DNA from: Flavimaribacter sp024343425
GTDB taxonomy: Bacteria; Pseudomonadota; Alphaproteobacteria; Rhizobiales; Rhizobiaceae
Assembly: GCA_965227645.1 (NCBI GenBank)
Contig: OZ245773.1
Coordinates: 5,022,001-5,086,000, forward strand
DNA: 64,000 nucleotides
Reading direction: 5' to 3'
Numbering within the stretch: the first letter of the stretch is position 1; each line of letters opens with the position of its first letter. The notes under the pieces were generated by a model. It was not told the DNA's origin, did not search any database, and saw only the letters and a list, made by a program, of their open reading frames with translations. Of the stretch, positions 7,896 to 15,852 are shown piece by piece. The position numbers and the translations under genes were made by a program.

Positions 7896-7996
7896 TATCC
7901 TAGATACCGGACATTCCTCAAGATTACGTAACTGTACTGAATTCGTTTGATAATCGGTGCTTTGACGTTTAGTGTGTTACCGGAAATTACCATTCT

Positions 7997-8018
7997 GGTG
8001 GCGACACGGTGGCGACAC
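7997..8018 (+). repeat. tandem 11-bp repeat, putative integrase arm sites (left)
   Basis: Two copies of GGTGGCGACAC stand head to tail at 7997-8007 and 8008-8018, between the left att core and the integrase start. The same tandem pair in the same orientation is found at the right end (29788-29809) and I saw it nowhere else in the window. This placement matches arm-type sites bound by the N-terminal domain of tyrosine integrases. Confidence 0.75.
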
Positions 8019-8043
8019 GGAATCATTTTTCGGTGGGGAATGA

Positions 8044-9351
8044 ATGCTGGAAACTCGGAAAGCCAGGAAGCTCACAAAATCAGCGGTTGATCAAATGCAG
8101 CCGGAAGATCGCGCCTATCGCGTCTATGACTCTGAGAAAAAGGGCTTTGGGGTTCGGGTAGCCCCCTCTGGAGTGAAGACATGGTTCGTTGAATACCGTC
8201 CATATCCGGGCGGGCGAGGAACCAACAAACGGCGGATGTCGCTTGGCTCTACCACTTCATTGGAAGCTCCAAAGGCGCGTGAGAAAGCAAAAGCTGTTCT
8301 GACAAGCGTGGCCAATGGCGAAGACCCTGCGAAAGAACGTGCCGAAAAGAGGAAAGAACTCAATCTTACGCAACTGATCGACCTCTATGAGGAAGAGGGC
8401 TGTTATGTGCTTCGGGGAATCCGCCAAGGGCAACCGATGAAGCCGACGACCAAAGCATATACTTTGGCCAGGCTACGAAATCACGTCGTCCCGATAATTG
8501 GCGACTCGCGGATAACCAACGTCACAGAAGGTGACATCGAAAAGATGGTCCGCATGATCACTGCCGGGAAGACTGCCAAGAATGAAAAGAAGGAAGGTAG
8601 AGGCCGGGTTATAGTTAAAGGCGGTGAGGGCGCGGCGCGTAAGGTTGCTCGCGATCTCTCCGCTGTGTTTACATTCGCCATTCGAAGAAAACTTGTTCCC
8701 GAGAATCCCTGCAAGAATGCCTCGATTCGCAAAACGGACAACCAACGAACTCGGTATTTGACCATGGCTGAAATCCAGCGTCTTGGTGAAGCTCTCGATA
8801 CACTCCAAGAGCAGGGTGTGAATCCCAAGGCGCTCAACATTGCTCGATTGTGGGCGCTGACAGGATGCCGTCGAGATGAGATAGCCGGTCTGAAATGGGA
8901 TGAAGTCGATTTCGAGCATTCCTGCCTGATGCTTGATGACAGCAAGACTGGACGAAGTGTGCGCCCTCTGGCAGCGTCGGCGCTTGCCCTCCTATCGGAG
9001 ATCCCGAGAGAGGACGATTCCCCATACGTGTTTCCGGCTACAACCGGGAACGGGCATTTTCAGGGTACGAAACGCATCTGGCCGAAGGCAATAGCACTGG
9101 CAAAACTGCCTGGCGTCTCGCCTCACACGCTCAGACACACACTCGGATCATCAGCAATATCTGTCGGCGAGACAATGGCAATGACTGGCGCAATTCTTGG
9201 TCACGCCAATCCTCGGTCGACCGCGATCTATGCCCATGTTCAGCGTGATCCGGCAGCACAGGCAACTGCAAGGGCAGTAGAGCCGATTGCAGCAGCATTA
9301 AGGGGTAAGAAGAGTGCCGAGGTGATAAGTTTAGGGAAGCAAAAGCCGTAA
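8044..9351 (+). CDS. tyrosine-type site-specific integrase
   Basis: The protein has 435 residues with the three-part layout of P4-like phage integrases: an N-terminal DUF4102-type arm-binding domain (residues 8-95), a core-binding SAM-like domain (105-225) and a C-terminal catalytic domain (235-405). The catalytic residues are visible: R276 in TGCRRDE, K301, H361 and R364 in HTLRH, H387 in LGHA and Y396. Nothing looks broken, so the enzyme should be active. It drives integration into and, with an excisionase, excision from tRNA-Gly. It lies 148 bp from the left att core, transcribed into the element, and its stop overlaps the next start (TAATG). Confidence 0.96.
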   Translation: MLETRKARKLTKSAVDQMQPEDRAYRVYDSEKKGFGVRVAPSGVKTWFVEYRPYPGGRGTNKRRMSLGSTTSLEAPKAREKAKAVLTSVANGEDPAKERAEKRKELNLTQLIDLYEEEGCYVLRGIRQGQPMKPTTKAYTLARLRNHVVPIIGDSRITNVTEGDIEKMVRMITAGKTAKNEKKEGRGRVIVKGGEGAARKVARDLSAVFTFAIRRKLVPENPCKNASIRKTDNQRTRYLTMAEIQRLGEALDTLQEQGVNPKALNIARLWALTGCRRDEIAGLKWDEVDFEHSCLMLDDSKTGRSVRPLAASALALLSEIPREDDSPYVFPATTGNGHFQGTKRIWPKAIALAKLPGVSPHTLRHTLGSSAISVGETMAMTGAILGHANPRSTAIYAHVQRDPAAQATARAVEPIAAALRGKKSAEVISLGKQKP

Positions 9352-10046
9352 TGCCTCGACCTAAAAAGAAGGAATGGAATCGTCCCGGCCTCGACAAGCT
9401 TGTAATCGAACATTTGTATTCCAGCGAGGTTATGGCTGATATTACGGCCCGAATACGTATACGAAGTCTCGCACGGGTATCAGATTTCAGGAGAAGACTT
9501 CTTATCATTGCTGCACAGCTGAATTTCAATCTGTCCTATCAGGATCGACCTTCAAGCGGTCAGATCAAAGCTTCTTTGACGGGCCTGCAAAAGTCATTAG
9601 CGAGCTTAGCCGCCCAGTTCGAATTCTTGGATGATGAGACAAAAAATGCATTGATTGAAGAGGCGGGCAAGACCGAAGCTTCTTTCTTTGAAGATGATTA
9701 TATAATTGAACGCTTTGGAGAAAATGACGGTAACCAAATTCAATCTCGACAGAGGTACTCTTCTGCTATCGGGTATATCTCTACGCTGTTAGGTTGGGTC
9801 GATCACGCTTTAAACAACACCGTTAGCAAAGTAGGTCGACCTCGGCTTAGCGCTGAGCAGGAAGCGGTAAGTAAGTTAGTTGAGCTTTGGTCTGAGCCGG
9901 GAATTAAACCTCACGGGGCTACCGAGTCTGAATTGCACGATTTTGTACATGCCGTCCTCGACCCTGTACTAAAACAATATGGTGACGTTCCAGATTTGAG
10001 AGCGGCGATCCGTTACGCTCAGGAATTCCCGGATAACGTAGAATAA
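9351..10046 (+). CDS. unknown protein co-translated with integrase
   Basis: The protein has 231 residues, starting one base inside the integrase stop codon (TAATG), so it is translationally coupled to it. It is hydrophilic and mainly helical, with a basic start (MPRPKKKEWNRPGLDKL) and a GRPRLSAEQEAV stretch near residue 165 that resembles an AT-hook-like GRP motif. I do not recognise the family. Coupling suggests a role linked to recombination or its control, but no direct evidence exists. Confidence 0.7.
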   Translation: MPRPKKKEWNRPGLDKLVIEHLYSSEVMADITARIRIRSLARVSDFRRRLLIIAAQLNFNLSYQDRPSSGQIKASLTGLQKSLASLAAQFEFLDDETKNALIEEAGKTEASFFEDDYIIERFGENDGNQIQSRQRYSSAIGYISTLLGWVDHALNNTVSKVGRPRLSAEQEAVSKLVELWSEPGIKPHGATESELHDFVHAVLDPVLKQYGDVPDLRAAIRYAQEFPDNVE

Positions 10047-10063
10047 GTACATCTTCCTGTACT
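10046..10063. promoter_or_regulatory. inverted repeat after the integrase operon
   Basis: AGTACA and TGTACT flank a six-base centre directly at the stop of the preceding gene and are followed by an AT-rich run. It may be a weak terminator or an operator; I cannot tell which. The next 140 bp up to the excisionase-like gene show no other structure. Confidence 0.3.
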
Positions 10064-10207
10064 ATTAAATCAGACCCCAAGGATAACTCACCCATCATCT
10101 GCGAATTTCCCCGTGCATACCGCAACCGACAGCGGCATACGAGGAATTAGTATAAGCGTTTGACTTCCTCGCAGCCGCCATTGGAGCGGCAACCACGCGA
10201 GGAAACT

Positions 10208-10414
10208 ATGAACGAACCTTCCAGCCGTCCAAAATACAGGACAAAACCAACATCCAACCACTACGGCATTCCGGAACAGACACTTAACAATTGGCGCTGC
10301 ACTGGTGACGGCCCCCCCTTCTACAAAGTCGGCCGGATCGTCTTGTACGACTGGTGCGAGGTTGATGACTGGCTGAAAGCCAAGCGTCGCGCCTCAACGA
10401 GCGTAGCAGCGTGA
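10208..10414 (+). CDS. small helix-turn-helix protein, excisionase/AlpA-like
   Basis: The protein has 68 residues from the ATG at 10208, which has a GAGGAA ribosome site; longer starts at 10160 lack one. The middle reads NHYGIPEQTLNNWRCTGDGPPFYKVGRIVLYDWCEVDDWLKAKR, the winged-helix pattern of MerR/AlpA-type DNA-binding proteins (turn, W of the recognition helix, GPP.YKVG.IVLYD wing, DWL helix). Such proteins serve as excisionases or early activators in prophages and P4-like elements. Confidence 0.8.
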   Translation: MNEPSSRPKYRTKPTSNHYGIPEQTLNNWRCTGDGPPFYKVGRIVLYDWCEVDDWLKAKRRASTSVAA

Positions 10415-10423
10415 GGTGTTTTA

Positions 10424-10639
10424 ATGACATCTCATATGGAAGACCCGGCACCGCAGGGCAATGCGGACCGGGCCGGTAAGCTCGAAGTTGTTTCAAGGCA
10501 ATTCGATACCGACCTAAATACAACATCCACAGCACTGCGTCTAGCCGAAGCTCGTATCCGCACCAAATACGGTTTGCCGCCGATACGAGCGCGACTCGTC
10601 GCCGGTTTCGCCGGTCTCGGAGGGCAACGTCATGAATAG
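10424..10639 (+). CDS. small phage protein, unknown
   Basis: The protein has 71 residues with no recognisable domain. It is acidic in the first half and basic in the second (RIRTKYGLPPIRARLVAG). It follows the excisionase-like gene by 9 bp and overlaps the next gene by 8 bp, which supports a real gene in the early operon. Function unknown. Confidence 0.55.
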   Translation: MTSHMEDPAPQGNADRAGKLEVVSRQFDTDLNTTSTALRLAEARIRTKYGLPPIRARLVAGFAGLGGQRHE

Positions 10640-10898
10640 GCGCTCCCCGATTTCCGAGACGGCGAACAACTACGGCCCTGTCATTCACCAGTATGGCCGG
10701 TTCCGTGTCGTTCCCTGCAAACACGCCATTCAATGGTGCATCCAGCGGCAGAAAGGCGGGCCAGGAAGCGATTGGCGGGGCGAAGGGTATTGCCGTACCC
10801 GAGACGGCTTGTTGGCTTGCTGGCTGCGTCTGGTGGGCGAAAGTGACCTGTCTGTATTGCTCGCACTCCCCAAGCATTTCGAGGGGGGCAGGTCATGA
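10632..10898 (+). CDS. small phage protein, unknown
   Basis: The protein has 88 residues and contains the block HAIQWCIQRQKGGPGSDWRG followed by YCRTRDGLLACW. I recall a similar W.G..YCR pattern in small early proteins of alphaproteobacterial prophages, but no function is assigned. It overlaps both neighbours (8 bp upstream, ATGA downstream), so it belongs to a tightly packed early operon. Confidence 0.6.
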   Translation: MNRRSPISETANNYGPVIHQYGRFRVVPCKHAIQWCIQRQKGGPGSDWRGEGYCRTRDGLLACWLRLVGESDLSVLLALPKHFEGGRS

Positions 10899-11194
10899 CG
10901 ACAATCAACCTGCAGATTCGTTCAGCCGGCAATGGCCACGACGTGCTTTACCGGGGCCAGCCTATCGTGAAGGCATCACGCCAGCCATACGAAGACGCCT
11001 GCCGCGCTCTGTTCGAACACGGCTATTCCGTCGAAACGCGCCTTGCGATCTATCCTTTGGGCGGAGATGAACGAAACCCCGAAGCCGTATGGCTGGATCA
11101 GATCCGTGTCGGCCTGAATCGTGGCGTCAAGGAAACTCCCTTTGGCCGGAAAAAATACTTCCTTTCCCAAAGCCGGAAAGGGGGTGCGTCATGA
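10895..11194 (+). CDS. small phage protein, unknown
   Basis: The protein has 99 residues and is hydrophilic with mixed alpha/beta character: DVLYRGQPIVKASRQPYEDACRALFEHGYS is a strand-helix unit near the start. No known domain is evident. It overlaps its neighbours by ATGA at both ends, in line with a translationally coupled early operon. Confidence 0.6.
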   Translation: MTTINLQIRSAGNGHDVLYRGQPIVKASRQPYEDACRALFEHGYSVETRLAIYPLGGDERNPEAVWLDQIRVGLNRGVKETPFGRKKYFLSQSRKGGAS

Positions 11195-11739
11195 GTTTTG
11201 GTCAGATACGACCGGGTAGTGAGTTACCGCTGACCCATGAGCGCGTCAGGGAGGTGCTGGACTACAACCCCGAAACCGGAAAACTAACCTGGAAGAAGGG
11301 CGTTCGCGGAAGGAAACCGGGACGCAGGGCCGGAGCGACATGCGGCAAGTATCGGCAAATCTGCATCGACGGCATAAACCTGAAAGAGCATCGGCTGATC
11401 TGGTTTTGGATGAATGGCAAATGGCCGGAATGCCTTGTTGATCACCGCGATAGCGACGGTTTGAACAACCGCTGGCGTAACCTCAGGGCAGCAACCTACA
11501 GTCAGAACAATCGCAACCGAAAGCTCTCCAGTCGCAACAGCAGTGGCCATGTCGGGGTATTTCCAGACAGGTGCAGCGGCAAGTGGGGCGCGTTCATCGG
11601 TCTGGACGGAAGAACGAAGAATCTCGGCAGATTCGAATGCATTGAGGATGCGGTTGCCGCCCGGTGTTCTGCTGAGCGTCACCACTTCGGCAGCTTTGCC
11701 CGACAGGCTTCGCGCCATGCTACGACAGGTGCGACATGA
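11191..11739 (+). CDS. HNH endonuclease with AP2-like DNA-binding domain
   Basis: The protein has 182 residues from the ATG at 11191 that overlaps the previous stop. The HNH core is LVDHRDSDGLNNRWRNLR (residues about 82-99), with HRLIW upstream: this is the His-Asn-Asn version usual for phage homing-type nucleases. After it, NSSGHVGVFPDRCSGKWGAFI starts an AP2/ERF-like three-stranded DNA-binding fold. Such genes are free-standing homing nucleases or help packaging in phages; here no large terminase is nearby, so the former is more likely. Confidence 0.88.
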   Translation: MSFGQIRPGSELPLTHERVREVLDYNPETGKLTWKKGVRGRKPGRRAGATCGKYRQICIDGINLKEHRLIWFWMNGKWPECLVDHRDSDGLNNRWRNLRAATYSQNNRNRKLSSRNSSGHVGVFPDRCSGKWGAFIGLDGRTKNLGRFECIEDAVAARCSAERHHFGSFARQASRHATTGAT

Positions 11740-12371
11740 CCGACACAGAAGACGAAGCCAAGCGAAAATTCGGAAGCTACAAGCTGATTATGGTGGAGGC
11801 GCTGAATTCCGATGCATCACTTAATTGGTCAGCCCTGAAAACGGGGCTGGCTATTCTCAAATACATGAACCAGGAATCAGTGGATACCTACGTGAGTCAA
11901 GACACCCTTGCGGCTCAAGCCAGCATATCGCGACAATCCGTAATCACCAGCATCAAGAAGCTGTCGGACAGCGGGTGGATTACCGTAAAGCAGATCTCTG
12001 GTGGCCGAAATAATCGGCGATACCTGTATCGCTTCAATCAGGAAAGAACCCTGCACTTTATCGATGCTGCTAACGAGCGTGTCGCGATCGCTCAAGAGCA
12101 GTTGCACGACCGAACCGAACAAGACAAGCGGCGACGGTTCCAGAAGCGACTGCAGGCAAGTCATGGTAAAGACAGCTTGACCATGAAAACGCCAAACCAT
12201 GGTAAAGATTCGACCTATCCATGGTCAAAAACATGCGAAAACCATGGTAAAGACAGCTTTACCGGAACACCTATTGGGAACTACCTTACCGGAACACCTA
12301 TAAGATTAGCAGGGAATGAAGAGGTAGTTATAGAGGGGGAAGACGGTTCAGACAAAAGGGAGGCCTCCTAA
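11736..12371 (+). CDS. replication-like helix-turn-helix protein carrying in-gene iterons
   Basis: The protein has 211 residues. Residues 15-105 form a winged HTH of the HTH_36/replication-initiator kind (FGSYKLIMVEAL...WSALKTGLAILKYM...QDTLAAQASISRQSVITSIKKL..GWI). The C-terminal part holds three HGKDS repeats and two TGTPI repeats, which are the translation of DNA repeats lying inside the gene. This layout, an initiator whose own gene contains the origin, is known from lambda O. It is inferred to start replication of the element after excision. It overlaps the HNH gene by 4 bp. Confidence 0.75.
   Translation: MTDTEDEAKRKFGSYKLIMVEALNSDASLNWSALKTGLAILKYMNQESVDTYVSQDTLAAQASISRQSVITSIKKLSDSGWITVKQISGGRNNRRYLYRFNQERTLHFIDAANERVAIAQEQLHDRTEQDKRRRFQKRLQASHGKDSLTMKTPNHGKDSTYPWSKTCENHGKDSFTGTPIGNYLTGTPIRLAGNEEVVIEGEDGSDKREAS
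12162..12301. repeat. iteron cluster, putative replication origin inside the rep-like gene
   Basis: CATGGTAAAGA(C/T) occurs at 12162-12173, 12198-12209 and 12243-12254, with a variant CATGGTCAAAA at 12220-12230 and an inverted CTTGACCATG near 12176-12185. A second repeat, TTACCGGAACACCTAT, is found at 12259-12274 and 12286-12301. AT-rich sequence follows. The unequal spacing and two repeat classes rule out a simple microsatellite and fit initiator-binding iterons. Confidence 0.6.
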
Positions 12372-12683
12372 GTGGGCAAGGTAATCCCGTTCCCCGCTGA
12401 TCGTGATCGATACAGAGTTCTGCACACAGTCCGGAAAATGGAAAATCGCCGCTCGCTTTCGTCAGCAAATTCGTACTGGCGGTTGAACGTATTGCGACCC
12501 ATGATCAACCGCCTTTCTTCATACGGAATGATGAAAGAGGAAATCGATAGTCAGATCGCAATCTTCCATGCCGCCGTCATGCGGGAGCTGACTTCGCGGG
12601 GATGGTTCAAGACTGTTACGCCAGAGATATGCACAGACAGTTCCGCATGGTTTGCCAAGCGAGAAGAAGACCCCGCATCCTGA
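12372..12683 (+). CDS. small phage protein resembling DUF6074
   Basis: The protein has 103 residues and starts with GTG directly after the stop of the replication-like gene, with AAGGGAGG eight bases before it. The opening MGKVIPFP and the later YW...L......L...G.......I..F...V..EL pattern resemble the DUF6074 family of small rhizobial phage proteins. Its role is unknown; its position suggests the replication operon. Confidence 0.6.
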   Translation: MGKVIPFPADRDRYRVLHTVRKMENRRSLSSANSYWRLNVLRPMINRLSSYGMMKEEIDSQIAIFHAAVMRELTSRGWFKTVTPEICTDSSAWFAKREEDPAS

Positions 12684-12707
12684 TTAAAGGGTTGCAGTTT
12701 TAACCCT

Positions 12708-12731
12708 GTTGTGGTAGCAAATTACCACAAC
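12708..12731. promoter_or_regulatory. perfect 9-bp inverted repeat, putative operator
   Basis: GTTGTGGTA and TACCACAAC flank a six-base AT-rich centre (GCAAAT), just after the early operon and before a terminator. The size and symmetry fit a repressor site. No regulator is next to it, so the partner is unknown. Confidence 0.45.
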
Positions 12732-12759
12732 ATATCGACCCGACCGTAAAGGTTCCGAA

Positions 12760-12801
12760 GGTGCGCAGGCTCTCAACATCTGGGAGCCGCGCGCCTTTTT
12801 T
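12760..12801 (+). terminator. rho-independent terminator of the early operon
   Basis: A long GC stem (GGTGCGC-A-GGCTCTC paired with GGGAGCC-GCGCGCC, one bulged A, one G-T wobble) with a seven-base loop is followed by TTTTTT. It separates the early/replication genes from the virion module. Confidence 0.85.
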
Positions 12802-12824
12802 GATTCTTGGACGAGGTAAAGCCC

Positions 12825-13019
12825 ATGAGCATGCAGTCAGACAAAGCTGTCAATGTCCGAGTTCCCATGATGGCGGAGCAAATCGAAAAGCTTCGCTACT
12901 ACGCCGATCTCGCAAACGTCCCGCTCTCCCAATTCCTCCGGGAAGCTGGCGAACTGTTGGCGCTGGAAATGGCTCAATACCGCTGTGAAGAAAACGAAAG
13001 CGCCAGCCAAATCCACTGA
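12825..13019 (+). CDS. small ribbon-helix-helix-like protein
   Basis: The protein has 64 residues from the ATG at 12825, with GAGG eight bases upstream. The pattern SDKAVNVRVPMMAEQIEKLRYYADLANVPLSQFLREAGE fits a ribbon-helix-helix DNA-binding protein: one strand with alternating residues (KAVNVRVP), then two helices joined by a turn. It could regulate the virion module that follows. Confidence 0.6.
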   Translation: MSMQSDKAVNVRVPMMAEQIEKLRYYADLANVPLSQFLREAGELLALEMAQYRCEENESASQIH

Positions 13020-13042
13020 ACCCAGTATGAGGATAGACCAAT

Positions 13043-13258
13043 ATGACTTCCTTCTTCGACCCAGAGATATCACCAGAACTGCGAAAGCTTCAGGCGATGA
13101 AGGCAATGATGCAACAGCCGCAACCAAAGACTGTTGGTGAAGGCATTTCAACGGCAGGCCAGCAGATTGGAACTGCAATTGCAATGCGCAAGGCAGGAAT
13201 GCAGCCGGGTGGACTTTTGAACAAGACCTTCAAGTTCGGCTCACTGTTCGGAGCTTGA
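13043..13258 (+). CDS. small virion-module protein, unknown
   Basis: The protein has 71 residues and begins MTSFFDPEISPELRKLQAMKAMM; a similar opening (FFDP) and a GEGIS..G..IG.A.A motif recur at the start of the glucosaminidase protein at 14245, so the two are related. The shared part may be a virion-targeting or assembly segment (inference). It lies 24 bp after the preceding gene and 4 bp before the next. Confidence 0.6.
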   Translation: MTSFFDPEISPELRKLQAMKAMMQQPQPKTVGEGISTAGQQIGTAIAMRKAGMQPGGLLNKTFKFGSLFGA

Positions 13259-13262
13259 TAAG

Positions 13263-14240
13263 ATGGGGAAACCTGACGCACCTGATCCGTGGGCGACTGC
13301 TGCGGCGCAGACACACTCCAACGTCCAGACGGGCATCATGAACTCGGTTCTGGGTAACGTGAACCAGATCACGCCGGACGGCACACTGACCTACGAGCAG
13401 ACCGGTTCAACACGGGTCAACGGGTACAATATCCCGCAATATACGGCCACGCAGACGTTCTCGCCCGAGCAGCAGGCGATTTATGACCAGTCCAAGGCGG
13501 CGGAGCTCAACCTTGCCACTCTCGCCAACAATCAGTCGGGTTTTTTGAACGAATACCTGGGGCAGCCGATAGATCTGTCTCAAGAGGGGCTGAAGGACTA
13601 TCAGAACCGCTTCTATCTGGACGAGTTCAACACGCAGCAGGATGACTATCTCGGCTCTCTACAGTCCAATCTCGCCAACCAGGGCATCGCTTTCGGCTCA
13701 GAAGCCTATGACAAGGCGATGGGGGATTACAACGATCAGAGGTCAAAGGACTTCAACCGCCTTCTCGCCGACACACAAGGTCAGGCAGCGCAGTTTGCGA
13801 CTGCCGAGCGCAATCAGCCTATCAACGAGATAACGGCGCTCCTGAGTGGCTCCCAGGTGTCACAGCCCAACTTCATTCCGACCAATTCCGGGACCATCGC
13901 CGGAACGGACGTGGCGGGCATCATCAACAACGCCTATGCGCAGGAGGCTGCGTCTTATAACAACACGGTAGGCGGCTTGTTTGGCCTCGGTGGAGACTTG
14001 GCCTCAGCAGCGATTCTCGCCCCTGCCCTTTCCGACAAGCGAGCCAAAAAGGACATCGAAGAAGTTGGCAACGTGAAGGGTCACAACATTTACGAATATC
14101 ACTTCAAGGGCGAACCGGATGGAGCGCCGAAGCATCTTGGCGTCATGGCGCATGAAGTCGAGAGAAAAAACCCGGAAGCGGTGATTACTGGAACGGATGG
14201 TCTTAAACGAGTGCGCTACGGCGAACTTTTCGGAGCTTAA
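13263..14240 (+). CDS. phage virion protein with C-terminal S74 intramolecular chaperone domain
   Basis: The protein has 325 residues. Residues 1-255 are Gln/Asn/Ser-rich and helical, as in phage internal or stalk proteins (AQTHSNVQTGIMNSVLGNVNQ). The last 70 residues are an S74 peptidase/chaperone domain: the self-cleavage site LSDKRAKKDIEEVG, IYEYHFKGE, and LGVMAHEVERKNPEAV, ending in VRYGELF. S74 domains fold trimeric tail spikes and fibres and then cut themselves off. The domain is complete by its motifs though short. Confidence 0.82.
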   Translation: MGKPDAPDPWATAAAQTHSNVQTGIMNSVLGNVNQITPDGTLTYEQTGSTRVNGYNIPQYTATQTFSPEQQAIYDQSKAAELNLATLANNQSGFLNEYLGQPIDLSQEGLKDYQNRFYLDEFNTQQDDYLGSLQSNLANQGIAFGSEAYDKAMGDYNDQRSKDFNRLLADTQGQAAQFATAERNQPINEITALLSGSQVSQPNFIPTNSGTIAGTDVAGIINNAYAQEAASYNNTVGGLFGLGGDLASAAILAPALSDKRAKKDIEEVGNVKGHNIYEYHFKGEPDGAPKHLGVMAHEVERKNPEAVITGTDGLKRVRYGELFGA

Positions 14241-14244
14241 ACAA

Positions 14245-15852
14245 ATGGCATATTTCTTTGATCCAAACGCCGGAGAAACACATTCAACCGCTCAGAAGAA
14301 GCGGATGGTCGCAGACGCCATGTTGCGCGGCGCGATGAACCAGGGCGCACCCCGCAATCTCGGGGAGGGATTGTCCTACTTTGGCCGATCCATAGGTGCG
14401 GCACTCGCTGGCCGCGCTGCTAACAAGGCAGAGGCGACAGAACGCGAAACGGCAGCAAGTCAGCGCGCTGAGAATTGGGGCGCTATAGCTGATATCGTCA
14501 ACGCTATGTCAGGTGGCGGTTCTTATCAGCCAGACGCCGGAACCATGTCGTTCGGCGGCGGTCAGCAGGAATTCATTGACGCCATGATGCCCCACGCCAT
14601 GGAGGCAAGCCAGCGCACAGGCGTAGATCCGCGTATTATCGTGGCGCAGGCAGCAGAGGAAAGCGGATGGGGCAAGTCGGCTCCCGGCAACAACTTCTTC
14701 GGCATCAAGAGCCATGGGAAAGGCGGCGGACAGAACCTAGCAACGCATGAATATGTCAATGGCAACCGCGTCAATGTGAATGATAGTTTCCGCACTTACG
14801 GCTCGCCCGGTGCAAGTGTTCAGGGATATGCGGATTTCATTCTTGAAAACCCGCGTTACGAATCCTTCCGCACGGCGCAGGGACTTGATGCACAGTTGGC
14901 GGCTCTTGGCCAATCTGGTTACGCGACAGATCCGAACTATGCATCATCTGTAGGACAGATTGCCCGGTCCATACCAATGGGCGGACAGCCGGTTCAGGTT
15001 GCGCAGTCAGGCGGGTTTGACCCGCGCATCATGGAACTGATTGACAATCCGTATCTGAGCGGCGGACAAAGGCAGGTGCTTGGCGCAATGCTTGAACAGC
15101 AATTGCAGGGCATGATGCCTCCGGACCCAATGAAGCAGTTGCAGATGCAGAAACTCCAGCTTGAATTGCAGGGTATGCGCGACGGCGATCAGTTTACGCT
15201 TTCACCCGGACAGACGCGCTTTGACGCGAGCGGCAATCCGATTGCAGAGGGCGGGCCTGACAATAAAGCCCCAACGGTTCAGAAGCTCAAGATGGATGAC
15301 GGTTCCGAGGTTGCGGTGCAGTGGGACGCCAACACACAGCAGTGGGCTCCTATCAATGCGCCACAGGGCGGAGGCACGGCTGCGCCTCGCAACAAGCTGA
15401 CGGAAAGCCAGTCCAAGCTGACGCTGTTCCAGAACCTCCAGACTGAAACGCAACCGATCCTTCTGGATCTGGAGAACCAGTTCAACCCCGGCAACCTGCC
15501 CGATGCATTCGCGCGTGGCGTTCTGGGCGGCAACTTCCTCCAGACAAGAGAGGGGCAGATATACAACTCTGCGGCCACGGCATGGGCAGAGGGCGCGTTG
15601 CGCATTGCAACGGGCGCTGCGGCCACTCCGGAAGAAATGGAGCGCACCAAGAGGGCGTATTTCGCTCAACCCGGCGATGATCCGGCGACGATATCCTTCA
15701 AGGCCCAGATGCGCGAAATGTACAACCGGTCAATCCAGAAGGCGCTTGGCGAGAAATCCGTTGAAGGCGGGCTTCCGATGCCGAGCGAGTTCATGGAGCG
15801 GTTCGCCGCGCCTGACGAAAATGACGGATGGACGATAGAGGAGGTGCGGTGA
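14245..15852 (+). CDS. virion-associated glucosaminidase (FlgJ-like lysozyme) protein
   Basis: The protein has 535 residues from the ATG at 14245. An N-terminal segment related to the 71-residue protein at 13043 is followed by a glucosaminidase domain at about residues 105-245: ASQRTGVDPRIIVAQAAEESGWGKSAPGNNFFGIK holds the catalytic Glu (AAEESGWG) and the family's NNFFGIK, and later SFRTYGSPGASVQGYADFI. The C-terminal half is Gln-rich and helical. Phages carry such enzymes in the virion to breach peptidoglycan during DNA entry. Confidence 0.87.
   Translation: MAYFFDPNAGETHSTAQKKRMVADAMLRGAMNQGAPRNLGEGLSYFGRSIGAALAGRAANKAEATERETAASQRAENWGAIADIVNAMSGGGSYQPDAGTMSFGGGQQEFIDAMMPHAMEASQRTGVDPRIIVAQAAEESGWGKSAPGNNFFGIKSHGKGGGQNLATHEYVNGNRVNVNDSFRTYGSPGASVQGYADFILENPRYESFRTAQGLDAQLAALGQSGYATDPNYASSVGQIARSIPMGGQPVQVAQSGGFDPRIMELIDNPYLSGGQRQVLGAMLEQQLQGMMPPDPMKQLQMQKLQLELQGMRDGDQFTLSPGQTRFDASGNPIAEGGPDNKAPTVQKLKMDDGSEVAVQWDANTQQWAPINAPQGGGTAAPRNKLTESQSKLTLFQNLQTETQPILLDLENQFNPGNLPDAFARGVLGGNFLQTREGQIYNSAATAWAEGALRIATGAAATPEEMERTKRAYFAQPGDDPATISFKAQMREMYNRSIQKALGEKSVEGGLPMPSEFMERFAAPDENDGWTIEEVR

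Noticed and set aside
7845..7920. A second tRNA-Gly gene at the left end
   Set aside because: Only the 3' 51 nt are present; the sequence diverges after the anticodon stem and there is no D arm or 5' acceptor strand.
12162..12301. CRISPR array
   Set aside because: Repeats are 12-16 bp, unevenly spaced, of two types, and lie within a coding frame; no cas genes are present.
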